The notes: generated by a model from the sequence alone, not told the origin. A DNA stretch of 35,907 bases from a virus (IMGVR_UViG_3300044993_000587:1-35907); one strand, 5' to 3'. Shown: positions 14,337-22,048, counted from the stretch's first letter. Program-made: numbers and translations.

Positions 14337-15917
14337 ATGACCGAGAAGCCCCGCTTCCGCGTCGCCGCCGGCTCCGGCATCCGCCCGTCGGCGCCGTCCG
14401 CGCTAACGGTTCAGCGCGCGCGGGCGTCGTATGACGGCGCGGCCCGCACAGACCGCACCGCCTCGTGGAACGGCGCGCCCGACATCTCCGCGCACTTCGC
14501 CCTCTCGCTCTACGGTCCCGAACTTCGGCGCCGCAGTTGGATCGCGTACCGCAACATCGCCGTTGCCCGCCGCGGCATCGAGAGGATGACGGATGCCCTG
14601 GTTGGTAGCGGCGCGCGCCCGCGCATGCGCGGTGTGCCCGCCGCAGACGCTCAACGCTGGCTGCGGCTCTGGGAGCGTTGGACTCGTCAGGCAGACCCGA
14701 CCGGCGCCACGACGTTCTACGGCCTCCAACGCCAAGCTTGCCTTGAAATGTTGATCGGTGGCGACGCGATTGCTCGCTTCCGCGAGCGGCGTCTGACAGA
14801 CGGCCTGGTCGTGCCGTTGCAGATCGAGATGCTGTCCGCCGACTTCCTGCCTGACTGGAAGCACGAGCTGGCGCCCGACGGGCACGTCATCCGCGCCGGC
14901 ATCGAGCTGAGCCCGATCGGGCAGCCGACTGCCTATCACCTGTACCGCTCGAACCCGAAGGACGTGTTCGGCGCCTGGGCGCTGAACGGCGGGAACGCGA
15001 TGACTGTCTCCGTGCCGGTGTCCGAGGTGCTGCACATGCGTGCCGTCGGCGCGGCGGGGCAGTTGCGCGGCGAGCCGATTCTGGCGCCCGCTCTGCTGAA
15101 GCTGCGCGACCTCGACGACTACGACGACGCCGAGCTCGTCCGGATGAAGAGCCTAGCCGTCGCCGCGGGCTTCCTCGAGGACAACGGCACAGGAGAGCCC
15201 TCGACCTTCGAGCAGCTCGCCACGCAGACCGACACGCCCGGCGTCGGCTCTGTTGCCGTCGAGCCTGGACTTTTCGTTGAAGTCGGACCGGGAAAGAAGA
15301 TCGTCCCGACACCGCCCGCAGGCGTCGCTCCGCAGTACGAAGCATTCGTCCGGACGCAGCTGCGTCTCGTCGCTGCCGCGGTAGGCGTCCCCTATGAGGC
15401 CCTCTTCGGCGACTGGTCTGCCTCGAATGACCGCACCTATCGAGCGGCAATGTTGGAGTGGAAGCGCTACGTCGATGCCGTGCGCTGGACAGCGATCGAG
15501 CCGCAGTTCTTGCGCCCAGTCTGGACGCGCTTCGTCCGTGTCGCCGTGCTTTCCGGTGCCGCCGATCTGCCTTCCGGCATGGCCGAGGAGGAGTTCGTTG
15601 AGTCGGTTGAGTGGGCCTATCCGGCCTGGGGCTGGCTCAACCCCGTTCAAGAAGTCGAGGCGTACAAAGCGGCCATCCGCTCCGGTTTGACAACCCGCGC
15701 TTACGTTGTCGGCGAGCTGGGGTTCAACATCGAGGACATCGATGCAGAGCTTGCGGCAGACCAGGCGCGCGCCGACGCTCTCGGTCTCGCGCTCGATACA
15801 GACCCGCGCCGGACGTCGAACGCGGGCGTCACGCAAGCGCGGCCGGCTGGAAGCGCTGATCCGAATGCGCCGTCGCTAGCAGACGTTCAACCAGCGGAAC
15901 CACCTAATCAGTCATGA
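14337..15917 (+). CDS. portal protein (lambda gpB family)
   Basis: This 526-residue protein forms the twelve-fold DNA gate at the head vertex. Family features seen include the R-x-R-A-S-Y-D-G-A N-terminal segment and R-R-S-W-I-A-Y-R-N-I-A-V-A-R-R near residue 60. The central G-I-E-L-S-P-I-G-Q-P-T-A-Y-H-L-Y is followed by V-S-E-V-L-H-M-R. The late segment GVPYEALFGDWSASNDRTYR is highly typical of lambda-type portals. Length agrees with gpB (533). It begins two bases after the gpW-like gene and overlaps the protease gene by ATGA. The last 40 residues are low-complexity. Confidence 0.95.
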   Translation: MTEKPRFRVAAGSGIRPSAPSALTVQRARASYDGAARTDRTASWNGAPDISAHFALSLYGPELRRRSWIAYRNIAVARRGIERMTDALVGSGARPRMRGVPAADAQRWLRLWERWTRQADPTGATTFYGLQRQACLEMLIGGDAIARFRERRLTDGLVVPLQIEMLSADFLPDWKHELAPDGHVIRAGIELSPIGQPTAYHLYRSNPKDVFGAWALNGGNAMTVSVPVSEVLHMRAVGAAGQLRGEPILAPALLKLRDLDDYDDAELVRMKSLAVAAGFLEDNGTGEPSTFEQLATQTDTPGVGSVAVEPGLFVEVGPGKKIVPTPPAGVAPQYEAFVRTQLRLVAAAVGVPYEALFGDWSASNDRTYRAAMLEWKRYVDAVRWTAIEPQFLRPVWTRFVRVAVLSGAADLPSGMAEEEFVESVEWAYPAWGWLNPVQEVEAYKAAIRSGLTTRAYVVGELGFNIEDIDAELAADQARADALGLALDTDPRRTSNAGVTQARPAGSADPNAPSLADVQPAEPPNQS

Positions 15918-17260
15918 AGAGCGCAGTCCGTCAGCGCGCGCGCCAGTCGTATGCCCTCGTCGGCTCCGCCGGCGGGCCGGCGACGCTCTACATTTACGGC
16001 GAGATCGGCGGTCTTGGCGTGTCTGCCGCGCAGGTCGCCGCCGACATCGAGGCGCTCGGGCCTGTCGAGAAGCTCACCGTGCGCGTGTCGTCGTACGGCG
16101 GCGACGCCATGGAAGGCGTCGCCATCAACAGTCTCTTGCGGTCCTTGCCGTATGACGTCGAGGTCGTCATCGACGGCATCGCGGCGTCTGCCGCCTCCGT
16201 CATTGCCGTCGCCGGGCGTCGTGTGCTGATGCCGAGCACGGCCCTCATGATGATCCACGATCCGTGGGCTGTCGCTCTCGGCGGCGCCGAAGACATGCGG
16301 CGTCAGGCCGCGATCCTGGAGAAGGTCAAGAGCGCGCTCACTGCTGCCTACCTCGCAAAGGCGCCGGAAATCGACCGCGATCGTCTCGACGCCCTGCTCG
16401 CCGAAGAGACCTGGCTCACTGCAGAAGAAGCGGTTGATCTCGGCCTGGCCGACGAGATCGTCGAGCCAGACGCCGACCGCGAGGTGCCGGCATCCGCCGC
16501 CGCCCGCCCCGCAATCTACGCCGCCGTCGTCCGTCGTCTGGCCTCGTCTGCCGCGGCGTGCGCGCGAAAGAGCGGCCAGGACTTCAGCAAGGAGAAGAGC
16601 ATGGCCAAGGGACGCAGGCCCCTCGCGAAGAAGGCCGAGGCGCCAATCGAGGAGGAAGAGTCCGCGCGCGCCGTCGAGGAGCGCAAAGACGAGGAGACGT
16701 CTGCGGAGAGCGATCCTCCCGAGGAGGAGACCAAGACCGAGGCCACCGCGCCGGCGCCCGAGGAAGATGACGACGAGGCCGGCAATGCCGACGCTTCTGC
16801 TGGCGACGACGACGAGGAGGACGACGGCGCTGTCGCGAGGAAGGCCAAGGCGCAGGAGGACGAGGAGACCGATGATGCTCTCGCCCTCGCGGTTCGTCTG
16901 CGTGCGGCCGGCGAGCCGGACGCCGTCGCCCTTGCCAGGGCCTGGGCCGGTTTGAAGCCGGATGAGATCGCAGCGAAGATCGAGCTTCGTCGCAGTATCC
17001 GCGCGGCCATTGCGACGGCAAGACAGCTTGGAACCATCTCTTCAACCGTCGAGACCGCCGCGCTCAATGCGGCGTCTCTCGGCGAGGCCCGCGCGCTTCT
17101 GCTCGACGCTCTCGCCTCCGCGCAGGAGGCCGCCGCAATCGACAGACGCCCGCGGCCCGCCGGAGACGTCGGCCTGGCCGGCGCAATCGACGCACACGAG
17201 ATCGCCCGCGCGCGCTTCCGCGCCGGGTTTAACACGAGGGCCGCCAAGGAGACACGCTGA
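15914..17260 (+). CDS. ClpP-type prohead protease with C-terminal scaffold domain
   Basis: This 448-residue protein combines a serine protease that matures the prohead with a scaffold-like tail. The protease has the ClpP/S14 fold signals: Y-I-Y-G-E-I-G near residue 27, VRVSSYGGDAMEGVAI (57-71), catalytic serine S92 in DGIAASAAS, and histidine H115 in MMIHDPW. Residues from about 230 are a highly acidic, low-complexity region (E-D-D-D-E and D-D-D-E-E-D-D runs), then a helical end (about 325-448). Lambda keeps the same arrangement in gene C, with Nu3 nested inside. The ATG overlaps the portal stop, and the gene ends in a one-base TGATG overlap with the decoration gene. Confidence 0.92.
   Translation: MKSAVRQRARQSYALVGSAGGPATLYIYGEIGGLGVSAAQVAADIEALGPVEKLTVRVSSYGGDAMEGVAINSLLRSLPYDVEVVIDGIAASAASVIAVAGRRVLMPSTALMMIHDPWAVALGGAEDMRRQAAILEKVKSALTAAYLAKAPEIDRDRLDALLAEETWLTAEEAVDLGLADEIVEPDADREVPASAAARPAIYAAVVRRLASSAAACARKSGQDFSKEKSMAKGRRPLAKKAEAPIEEEESARAVEERKDEETSAESDPPEEETKTEATAPAPEEDDDEAGNADASAGDDDEEDDGAVARKAKAQEDEETDDALALAVRLRAAGEPDAVALARAWAGLKPDEIAAKIELRRSIRAAIATARQLGTISSTVETAALNAASLGEARALLLDALASAQEAAAIDRRPRPAGDVGLAGAIDAHEIARARFRAGFNTRAAKETR
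16601..17260 (+). CDS. nested in-frame scaffold protein (Nu3-like), internal start
   Basis: Inside the protease gene, AAGGAG (16589-16594) stands 6 bases before an in-frame ATG at 16601, one of the best ribosome-binding sequences in the operon. The 219-residue product would contain only the acidic coiled-coil scaffold region and helical C-terminus and no protease residues. That matches lambda Nu3, which starts inside C and is made in excess. The context supports independent production of scaffold; it has not been shown here, and the site could be fortuitous. Confidence 0.7.
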   Translation: MAKGRRPLAKKAEAPIEEEESARAVEERKDEETSAESDPPEEETKTEATAPAPEEDDDEAGNADASAGDDDEEDDGAVARKAKAQEDEETDDALALAVRLRAAGEPDAVALARAWAGLKPDEIAAKIELRRSIRAAIATARQLGTISSTVETAALNAASLGEARALLLDALASAQEAAAIDRRPRPAGDVGLAGAIDAHEIARARFRAGFNTRAAKETR

Positions 17261-17628
17261 TGCCCACGCTTACCGAGCCTGTCCGTAGCGGCGAGGTTCT
17301 GCTTCACGAGGTCGTCGGCATCACCCGCGACACCGTGCCCCTCGCCGCGAGCCAGACCATCGTCCCGGGCCAGGTGCTCGGGCGCCTGACCGCAACCGGC
17401 GCTTATGTCGCCTGGGATCCTGCGGCCAACACCGGCGCCGAGATCGTCGCCGGCGTCGCCTACGAAGGCGTCCAGACCGGCGGCTCTGCCGGCCAGATCG
17501 TCGTCATCCTGGCGCCTGCCGCCGTGAAGGAGGACCTGCTGGTCTTCCCGCAGAGCGCGACGCCTACGCAGATCGCCGCGGCCAAGGCGGCCATCCGCAA
17601 CCTCGGCATCCGCGTCCGCGCGGCCTGA
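17260..17628 (+). CDS. head decoration protein (lambda gpD family)
   Basis: This 122-residue trimeric protein would stabilise the expanded capsid lattice. The sequence follows the gpD/HDPD pattern. There is an N-terminal arm (PVRSGEVLLHEVVGI), then R-D-T-V-P-L-A-A-S-Q-T-I-V-P-G-Q-V-L-G-R with the conserved P-G-x-V-L-G, then A-Y-V-A-W-D-P-A-A. The segment A-G-V-A-Y-E-G-V follows, and the C-terminal strand is N-L-G-I-R-V-R. Lambda gpD has 110 residues. The ATG overlaps the protease/scaffold stop and the gene lies directly before the major capsid gene, as in lambda. Confidence 0.92.
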   Translation: MPTLTEPVRSGEVLLHEVVGITRDTVPLAASQTIVPGQVLGRLTATGAYVAWDPAANTGAEIVAGVAYEGVQTGGSAGQIVVILAPAAVKEDLLVFPQSATPTQIAAAKAAIRNLGIRVRAA

Positions 17629-17644
17629 CACAGGAGCCTTCACA

Positions 17645-18670
17645 GTGAGCATCCTCAACATCTTCGACAACGATGCCTTCGGCGTCGTCTCCCGCTCCCG
17701 CGCGCTGTCGCAGCAGCCAGCCGCGCCGGCCCGGGTGCGGTCTCTCGGCATCTTCACGCCGGTGCCCGTGGCGACCACGACCGTGGCGCTGGAGTCCATC
17801 GATGGCACCCTGGCGATCGTTCCCTCGACCCGCCGCGGCGGCCCGGGCGTGACGCAGCAGCGCGACCGCGCGACGATCCGCGACGTCCGCATCCCGCGCT
17901 TCGCGGTGGAAGACGTCATCACTGCGGACGATCTCCAGAACGTGCGCGTTCTCGGGACGGACTCCGAGCTGGCCCGCGCTGAGTCTGTCTTCAACGAGAA
18001 GGTGACGAAGGCGAACCGCAACCTCGACACGACCGAAGAGTTCCTGCTGCTCGGCGCCCTGCGTGGCCTCGTCCAGGACCGCGACGAGAACGGCAACCTG
18101 CGGACGCTGCTCGACCTGCATGGCCTCTTCGGGCTGACGGCGCCGGCGCCGACCGACTTCCAGCTGACCGCAGCGAACCCAGCGCGCGGCGCGCTGAACG
18201 ACGCGGTTTCGGCGGAAGTCTACGCGATCGAGGACGCTCTCGACGGCATCCCGTTCGAGCGCGTGCATGCCTTCGTCGGTCGCATCTTCGCGAAGAACTT
18301 CCGCAGCCATCCCGAGTTCCAGGCCGCGCTCTTGAACGAGCCGTTCGCTCTGCGCGCCGAGCGCAACGGCGGCGAGGGCTACACCTGGCAGTTCGCGGGA
18401 GTAACGTTTGAAGTCATGGGACGTCGGATCAACGGCGCTCCGTTCGTCGGCGACAACGAGGCGATCTTCTTCCCCGTCGGCGCCGAGGGCGTGGCCGAGG
18501 TCTATTACGGCCCCGCGGACTACGTCGAGACGGCGAACACGATCGGCCTCCCCCGCTACGTCAATAACTGGTCTTTGAACCCGCGTGCGCGGCACATCGA
18601 GGTGCAGATGAACGTGCTGCCGGTCTGGCGCAAGCCGGCGGCTCTGCGTCGCGCCGTCGGCAACACTTGA
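17645..18670 (+). CDS. major capsid protein (lambda gpE family)
   Basis: This 341-residue HK97-fold shell protein corresponds to lambda gpE (341 residues). It starts at GTG 17645 with AGGAG about 9 bases upstream. Recognisable pieces are the N-terminal arm, P-R-F-A-V-E-D-V-I-T-A-D-D-L, L-R-T-L-L-D-L-H-G-L-F-G in the middle, and the typical C-terminal A-D-Y-V-E-T-A-N-T-I-G-L-P-R-Y followed by H-I-E-V-Q-M-N-V-L-P-V. It should be the most abundant product of the operon. It is followed by a perfect 11-bp G+C hairpin that may protect its mRNA. Confidence 0.95.
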   Translation: MSILNIFDNDAFGVVSRSRALSQQPAAPARVRSLGIFTPVPVATTTVALESIDGTLAIVPSTRRGGPGVTQQRDRATIRDVRIPRFAVEDVITADDLQNVRVLGTDSELARAESVFNEKVTKANRNLDTTEEFLLLGALRGLVQDRDENGNLRTLLDLHGLFGLTAPAPTDFQLTAANPARGALNDAVSAEVYAIEDALDGIPFERVHAFVGRIFAKNFRSHPEFQAALLNEPFALRAERNGGEGYTWQFAGVTFEVMGRRINGAPFVGDNEAIFFPVGAEGVAEVYYGPADYVETANTIGLPRYVNNWSLNPRARHIEVQMNVLPVWRKPAALRRAVGNT

Positions 18671-18679
18671 CGGTTCGTA

Positions 18680-18707
18680 GCCGGGGCGGCCTGAAAGCCG
18701 CCCCGGC
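18680..18707 (+). repeat. strong hairpin just after the capsid gene
   Basis: A perfect 11-bp stem GCCGGGGCGGC/GCCGCCCCGGC (18680-18690 and 18697-18707) has loop CTGAAA. It starts ten bases after the capsid stop and is not followed by a T-tract, so transcription probably continues. An mRNA-stabilising or partial-termination role that boosts capsid over downstream genes is inferred. Confidence 0.65.
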
Positions 18708-18766
18708 GCCTCCCTCCCCCGAGGGGTCATGATCGGGGAACCCGAGGCCGGGGCGGGGCGGCCCGG

Positions 18767-18792
18767 CTCCGGGGTCAAGTACAGCCCCGGAG
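18767..18792 (+). promoter_or_regulatory. hairpin covering a ribosome-binding site
   Basis: CTCCGGGG (18767-18774) pairs perfectly with CCCCGGAG (18785-18792) around a 10-base loop. The 3' arm contains GGAG, the only Shine-Dalgarno sequence for the next gene, at proper distance from ATG 18802. Formation of the stem would lower translation of the spike base gene after the very strongly expressed capsid gene. Confidence 0.5.
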
Positions 18793-18801
18793 ATGACGTC
18801 G

Positions 18802-19053
18802 ATGTCGATTGCTGCCGACCTGTCGAGTCCCGCCTCTCGCGGCGTCGAGATCACGCCGTCCGACACGACGGACCTGCCCGCTCTGGCGCGCGGCCTTTGG
18901 ATTGGCGGCGCGGGCGCAGTGCGCGTCATTCTCGCCGACGATACTGGCCCTGTCACATTCTCCGGCGTCGCCGCCGGAACGCTTCTGCCCGTCATCGTGC
19001 GGCGTGTCCTCGCGACCGGCACGACGGCAACATCGATTGTGGGGCTGCGCTGA
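18802..19053 (+). CDS. spike base protein, RCAP_Rcc01079-like family
   Basis: This short protein (83 residues from ATG 18802, 86 from ATG 18793) contains SPASRGVEITPSDTTDLP, then A-R-G-L-W-I-G-G-A-G and P-V-I-V-R-R-V-L-A-T-G-T-T-A-T. This is the pattern I associate with the small spike base proteins of alphaproteobacterial prophages and gene transfer agents. ATG 18802 is preferred because GGAG lies nine bases upstream, whereas it abuts ATG 18793. It overlaps the next small gene by TGATG. It probably forms the base on which the head fibre encoded two genes later is mounted. Confidence 0.75.
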   Translation: MSIAADLSSPASRGVEITPSDTTDLPALARGLWIGGAGAVRVILADDTGPVTFSGVAAGTLLPVIVRRVLATGTTATSIVGLR

Positions 19054-19196
19054 TGAGGATCGGCATTGGCATCGGTCTCACATTCACACTTTCGGGCGGT
19101 GCCGGAAACGCGCCCGTGCTGCTTCCTCTCACGCTTGCGCGCGCCGACATCTTTCTCGATCGCGCTGATCTGACGATCGCCAGCTTGGAGGCCTGA
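19053..19196 (+). CDS. hypothetical small protein, 47 aa
   Basis: A 47-residue product that starts at ATG 19053 inside the preceding stop (TGATG) and ends 4 bases before the next gene. Sequence: a glycine/hydrophobic N-terminal half (RIGIGIGLTFTLSGGAG) and a second half with a short helix ending A-S-L-E-A. No family is recognised. Tight packing between the spike base and fibre genes on the same strand supports it being real. Confidence 0.55.
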   Translation: MRIGIGIGLTFTLSGGAGNAPVLLPLTLARADIFLDRADLTIASLEA

Positions 19197-19200
19197 TCTG

Positions 19201-20082
19201 ATGAGCCTCTCGCATCCTGTCTTCCCGCCTGAGAACAACGCCTCGACGAACCTGCCGACCGCGTTTGCGAACCTGAACGCGGCCCTGCGCGCGCTCGACG
19301 GCGCTGACACGCTCGTCATCGATGCCGGTGCCACGCCGCTTGACACCGTGCTTCCGCGCATCCCGCAGGTGCTGGCCGTGCACGGCACGCCGTCCGCGCT
19401 CGACGGCAATGGGCGCTATGTGCTGCGGCTGCCGAGCAACGGTTCGCCGGACCAGATGCTCATTGTCGCAAACCGCACGACGGCACCTCTGCGCCTGACG
19501 ACAGCAAGCGGAGCAAACGCGCTTGTCTCATCGCTCGCCGCAGGACGGATCGAGGCCTTTGTGCTGAGCGGCTCGACGATCGGCGCTTATGCGCTGTCTT
19601 CGACGCGGACAGGCAAGGCCAACACGACGCACTTTCACACAATGAGCGAGATCATCGGTCTCAACGAGACCGGAATGCCCGTCTGCCTGGGGATCAGTGT
19701 GGATCAGTCTGTTCCGTCAGACCCAACAGATCCGCCGCTGACAAGGATTGTTTGGGATCACACTCCGCTTTTCTCATCGATGGGCGTTCAGGTGAATTAT
19801 TCAACCGGCGAGATTGCGTTCTTGGATCAGGGCAGATATCGCATCTCTGCCCAAATCGTGATGGGGCCTGATTCTCCTAAATTTGATATTGTTCTGTTTG
19901 AGAACGGCAATCCTATGCTGGTCCCGTATTTGAGGCTGTCTGCGCGCGAATCCGCATTTATGTCTCCACCGCCGATGTTTTTCTTCGCTGGGGACGTCAT
20001 CGACCTTCGCGTAAGGCACTATGAGCCAACCGCGCAAAACGTCCTGACGTCGTCATATTTTGCGGTGGAGCGTATCCTGTGA
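19201..20082 (+). CDS. putative head fibre with C-terminal C1q/TNF-like domain
   Basis: The protein has 293 residues. The N-terminal 60 residues contain F-A-N-L-N-A-A-L-R-A-L-D-G-A, a typical anchoring helix of phage fibres. The middle is beta-rich (T-A-P-L-R-L-T-T-A-S-G-A-N-A-L-V). The C-terminal 120 residues look like a C1q/TNF-type jelly roll: Y-S-T-G-E-I-A-F-L-D-Q-G-R-Y-R-I-S-A-Q, a strand D-I-V-L-F-E-N-G, then F-F-A-G-D-V-I-D-L-R-V-R and the final S-S-Y-F-A-V-E-R-I-L. The second half is somewhat more A+T-rich than the neighbouring genes, suggesting exchange. Its location in the head operon rather than the tail suggests a capsid- or spike-mounted adhesin. Confidence 0.6.
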   Translation: MSLSHPVFPPENNASTNLPTAFANLNAALRALDGADTLVIDAGATPLDTVLPRIPQVLAVHGTPSALDGNGRYVLRLPSNGSPDQMLIVANRTTAPLRLTTASGANALVSSLAAGRIEAFVLSGSTIGAYALSSTRTGKANTTHFHTMSEIIGLNETGMPVCLGISVDQSVPSDPTDPPLTRIVWDHTPLFSSMGVQVNYSTGEIAFLDQGRYRISAQIVMGPDSPKFDIVLFENGNPMLVPYLRLSARESAFMSPPPMFFFAGDVIDLRVRHYEPTAQNVLTSSYFAVERIL

Positions 20083-20159
20083 GCGGCTTGATGACAGGGG
20101 CTGAAAGGGTCGCGGCGATCGACGCCGTCTGGCCCGCATGGCCGGAGACACAAGCATGA
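20079..20159 (+). CDS. possible 26-aa coupled small ORF
   Basis: GTG 20079 overlaps the TGA of the fibre gene, and the frame runs to TGA 20157-20159, which overlaps the next ATG (ATGA), giving MSGLMTGAERVAAIDAVWP plus seven more residues. The perfect overlap at both ends fits the style of this operon, but the length makes it weak; it may only be spacer that lets ribosomes pass to the next gene. Confidence 0.3.
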   Translation: MSGLMTGAERVAAIDAVWPAWPETQA

Positions 20160-20494
20160 CCGCGGCTCACCTCGAAACGATCGTCTTTGACGCCGCATAC
20201 GGCACCTTCGGCACGCCGGTCTCTTACCAGCGCGCATCCGGCGGCGCGCCGCTGTCGATCGTTGCGCTCGACAGGACGCAAGGCAAGCAGATCCCGCTCC
20301 ACAACGGCCAGGTCATCACTCTCGATCCAGGGTGGACGGTGCGGGCGGCAGACGTCCCGCAGCCTGCCGAAGGTGATCTCATTACGGCGCACGGGCGAAC
20401 ATGGCGTGTCGTCTCTTACCAAGCCGCGACGACCGGCGGCGTCGGCACGGGCGAGTGGCTTCTCACCGTCAATCTTGAAGGGGCGACACCGTGA
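20156..20494 (+). CDS. head-tail joining protein (lambda FII-like)
   Basis: This 112-residue protein starts at ATG 20156, with GGAG nine bases upstream; the longer reading from 20138 lacks a ribosome-binding sequence. The order of strands matches the FII fold: IVFDAAYGTFG, a long strand region A-P-L-S-I-V-A-L, then V-R-A-A-D-V-P-Q-P-A-E-G-D-L-I-T with the conserved G-D-x-h, then R-T-W-R-V-V-S-Y and a last strand W-L-L-T-V-N-L. It follows the capsid cluster and precedes the tail terminator gene, as in lambda. Sequence similarity is weak, so position carries much of the call. Confidence 0.7.
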   Translation: MTAAHLETIVFDAAYGTFGTPVSYQRASGGAPLSIVALDRTQGKQIPLHNGQVITLDPGWTVRAADVPQPAEGDLITAHGRTWRVVSYQAATTGGVGTGEWLLTVNLEGATP

Positions 20495-20937
20495 GCCTGA
20501 GTGTGCGCGAGCGCATTCATGCCGCGCTGCTTCAAGTCTTGGAGACGGTGCCCGGCGTCGCTGTCGTCGAGCGCAACCGTGCCGCCAACATTCCGCCCGG
20601 GCGGCGTCCGTTCCTCGTTCTCCTCGACGGCGACGAAAGCGAGATGCGGTATCCGAACGACACTCGGCCTGGTGCCCCGGCGCTCGTCGATCTCACCCCG
20701 ACCGTCGTCCTGGGCGTCGAAGGCACGGACGCGGACGTTGGGCCGGCGCTCAATGCGCTGATTGCTGACGTACAGAAAGCGCTCGCGACGCAGGCCGCGC
20801 CGTTGGCCGGTCTGCCGATCGTCTCGCCGCCGCGGCAAATCGGACTCAAGACGAGCTTGGCAAAAGGCAAGACCACCGAGATGGCCGCTGTTCTTAGCCT
20901 CGGCCTCACCTATCGACTGGACCCATCTTCCCCCTGA
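20491..20937 (+). CDS. tail terminator protein (lambda gpU-like)
   Basis: This 148-residue protein begins by an ATGA-type coupled start (GTG 20491) behind the FII-like gene. The pattern is that of gpU-like and similar tail completion proteins. It has an N-terminal helix (RERIHAALLQVLETVPGV), a strand R-P-F-L-V-L-L-D-G-D-E, a central V-D-L-T-P-T-V-V-L-G-V-E-G, and a helix L-N-A-L-I-A-D-V-Q-K-A-L. The C-terminal strand is A-A-V-L-S-L-G-L-T-Y-R. It would cap the tail tube at its head-proximal end. No enzymatic residues. Confidence 0.75.
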   Translation: MSLSVRERIHAALLQVLETVPGVAVVERNRAANIPPGRRPFLVLLDGDESEMRYPNDTRPGAPALVDLTPTVVLGVEGTDADVGPALNALIADVQKALATQAAPLAGLPIVSPPRQIGLKTSLAKGKTTEMAAVLSLGLTYRLDPSSP

Positions 20938-20977
20938 ACCATCATGGCGCCCGCGCGCCTGACCGGAGACAACGACT

Positions 20978-21535
20978 ATGGCCGCTTCGACCGCAAACTA
21001 CACTGTCAGCAAGGGCATTGTTTCGTGGAAGCCTGAGGGCGCCCCGAACTACCGCGACCTCGGTAACGCGCCGGCGCTGTCTATCACGCCGGAGATCGAG
21101 TTCTTAGAGCACTTTTCGTCGCGCGCCGGCATCAAGTCGAAGGACCTCGAAGTTCCCGTGCAGGTCGCGGGCAAGGTGTCTTTGACGCTCGACGAATTCA
21201 CGATCGACAACATTGCCCTCGCCATCCTCGGTCAGGTGAGCGACCAGACGTCCGGCGACCCCGGCTTCATTGCGTCGCTCGGCCCCGGCGAGACGCAGCG
21301 CCGGCGGGTGCAGATCATGAGCGAGAGCACGATCATTGGCGCTCTGCGGTACGTCGGCACGAATACGGTTGGAAAGCGCGTTCAAGTCGATCTGCCGCGC
21401 GTCGCCTTCAAAGGAGGCTCGGCCCTGCAGCTGATCTCCGACGAGTGGAACCAGTTTGAGCTTACGGGTGAGATCCTGCTCGACACCGCGCAAACGAACA
21501 ACATCGGCTTCGGTCGTATCTACGAGATTGCCTGA
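20978..21535 (+). CDS. major tail tube protein
   Basis: This 185-residue protein should form the stacked rings of the tail tube. It is beta-rich with one helix. The N-terminal ANYTVSKGIVSWKPEGA is followed by RDLGNAPALSITPEIEFLEH, a pattern I associate with tail tube proteins of alphaproteobacterial siphophages. V-S-L-T-L-D-E-F-T-I-D-N-I-A-L-A-I-L-G follows. The C-terminal part F-K-G-G-S-A-L-Q-L-I-S-D-E-W-N-Q-F-E-L-T-G-E ends a typical beta sandwich. CGGAGACA lies before the ATG. It is followed by a perfect 9-bp hairpin. Confidence 0.85.
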   Translation: MAASTANYTVSKGIVSWKPEGAPNYRDLGNAPALSITPEIEFLEHFSSRAGIKSKDLEVPVQVAGKVSLTLDEFTIDNIALAILGQVSDQTSGDPGFIASLGPGETQRRRVQIMSESTIIGALRYVGTNTVGKRVQVDLPRVAFKGGSALQLISDEWNQFELTGEILLDTAQTNNIGFGRIYEIA

Positions 21536-21551
21536 TTTGAGCGATGAAACA

Positions 21552-21578
21552 GGGCCGGCGTCTGGGTGGCGCCGGCCC
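21552..21578 (+). repeat. strong hairpin just after the tail tube gene
   Basis: GGGCCGGCG/CGCCGGCCC (21552-21560 and 21570-21578) is a perfect 9-bp stem with a 9-base loop, 17 bases after the tail tube stop and with no T-tract. It parallels the hairpin after the capsid gene and may protect the mRNA or tune expression between abundant tube protein and scarce chaperone. Confidence 0.6.
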
Positions 21579-21598
21579 ACAAACTGGGAGACAAGCAC

Positions 21599-22048
21599 AT
21601 GAGCCTGGCAACAATCCTCGGCGCGCAGCGGCAGCCTACCGTCTCGGTGCTCGGCGTCGATGTGCCCGTGTCCGGCATTTCTGTCGCCGGGCTTGCTGTT
21701 CTCATGGCGCGTTTCAAGCAGGTCTCGGACTATCTGTCCGGGCGCCCGGTTGATCTCGATGTCGAGACTCTGCTTTCGCTGGGTCCTGAGGTTGTTGCGG
21801 CGATTATCGCCTGCGGCACGGGCGGCGTCCGCCTGACGCCACAGGGCGCATCGATCGACCCCGCCGAAGAGGCCGCCGCCGCCTTTCTTCCGCTCGAAGC
21901 CCAGGTCGATCTGCTTGAAGCTATTCTGAGCCGGACGTTCCCGCGAGGCGTGCCGGATTTTTTCGACAGAATCACCCGGCTCGCGCAGGCGGCGGGCCTG
22001 GTGACGGTCGCGGTGTCAGAGAACACGGACTCGACGTCTTCGACATAA
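21599..22048 (+). CDS. tail assembly chaperone, short form (gpG-like)
   Basis: This 149-residue product of the zero frame starts at ATG 21599 with GGGAGA upstream. It is helical, with an N-terminal beta part (TVSVLGVDVPVSGISVAGL) and a C-terminal half L-E-A-Q-V-D-L-L-E-A-I-L-S-R-T-F. It lies between the tail tube and tape measure genes, the invariant position of the two-form chaperone (lambda G and GT) that coats the tape measure protein during assembly. A slippery heptamer near its end gives the long form. Confidence 0.85.
   Translation: MSLATILGAQRQPTVSVLGVDVPVSGISVAGLAVLMARFKQVSDYLSGRPVDLDVETLLSLGPEVVAAIIACGTGGVRLTPQGASIDPAEEAAAAFLPLEAQVDLLEAILSRTFPRGVPDFFDRITRLAQAAGLVTVAVSENTDSTSST

Noticed and set aside
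16516-18096. 526-aa minus-strand ORF across protease, decoration and capsid genes
   Set aside because: Serine/arginine-rich antisense reading of G+C-rich genes with clear phage homology on the plus strand.
18729-19196. 155-aa frame starting at 18729 ahead of the 47-aa gene
   Set aside because: Its first two thirds overlap the spike base gene in another frame; only the coupled part from 19053 fits the operon.
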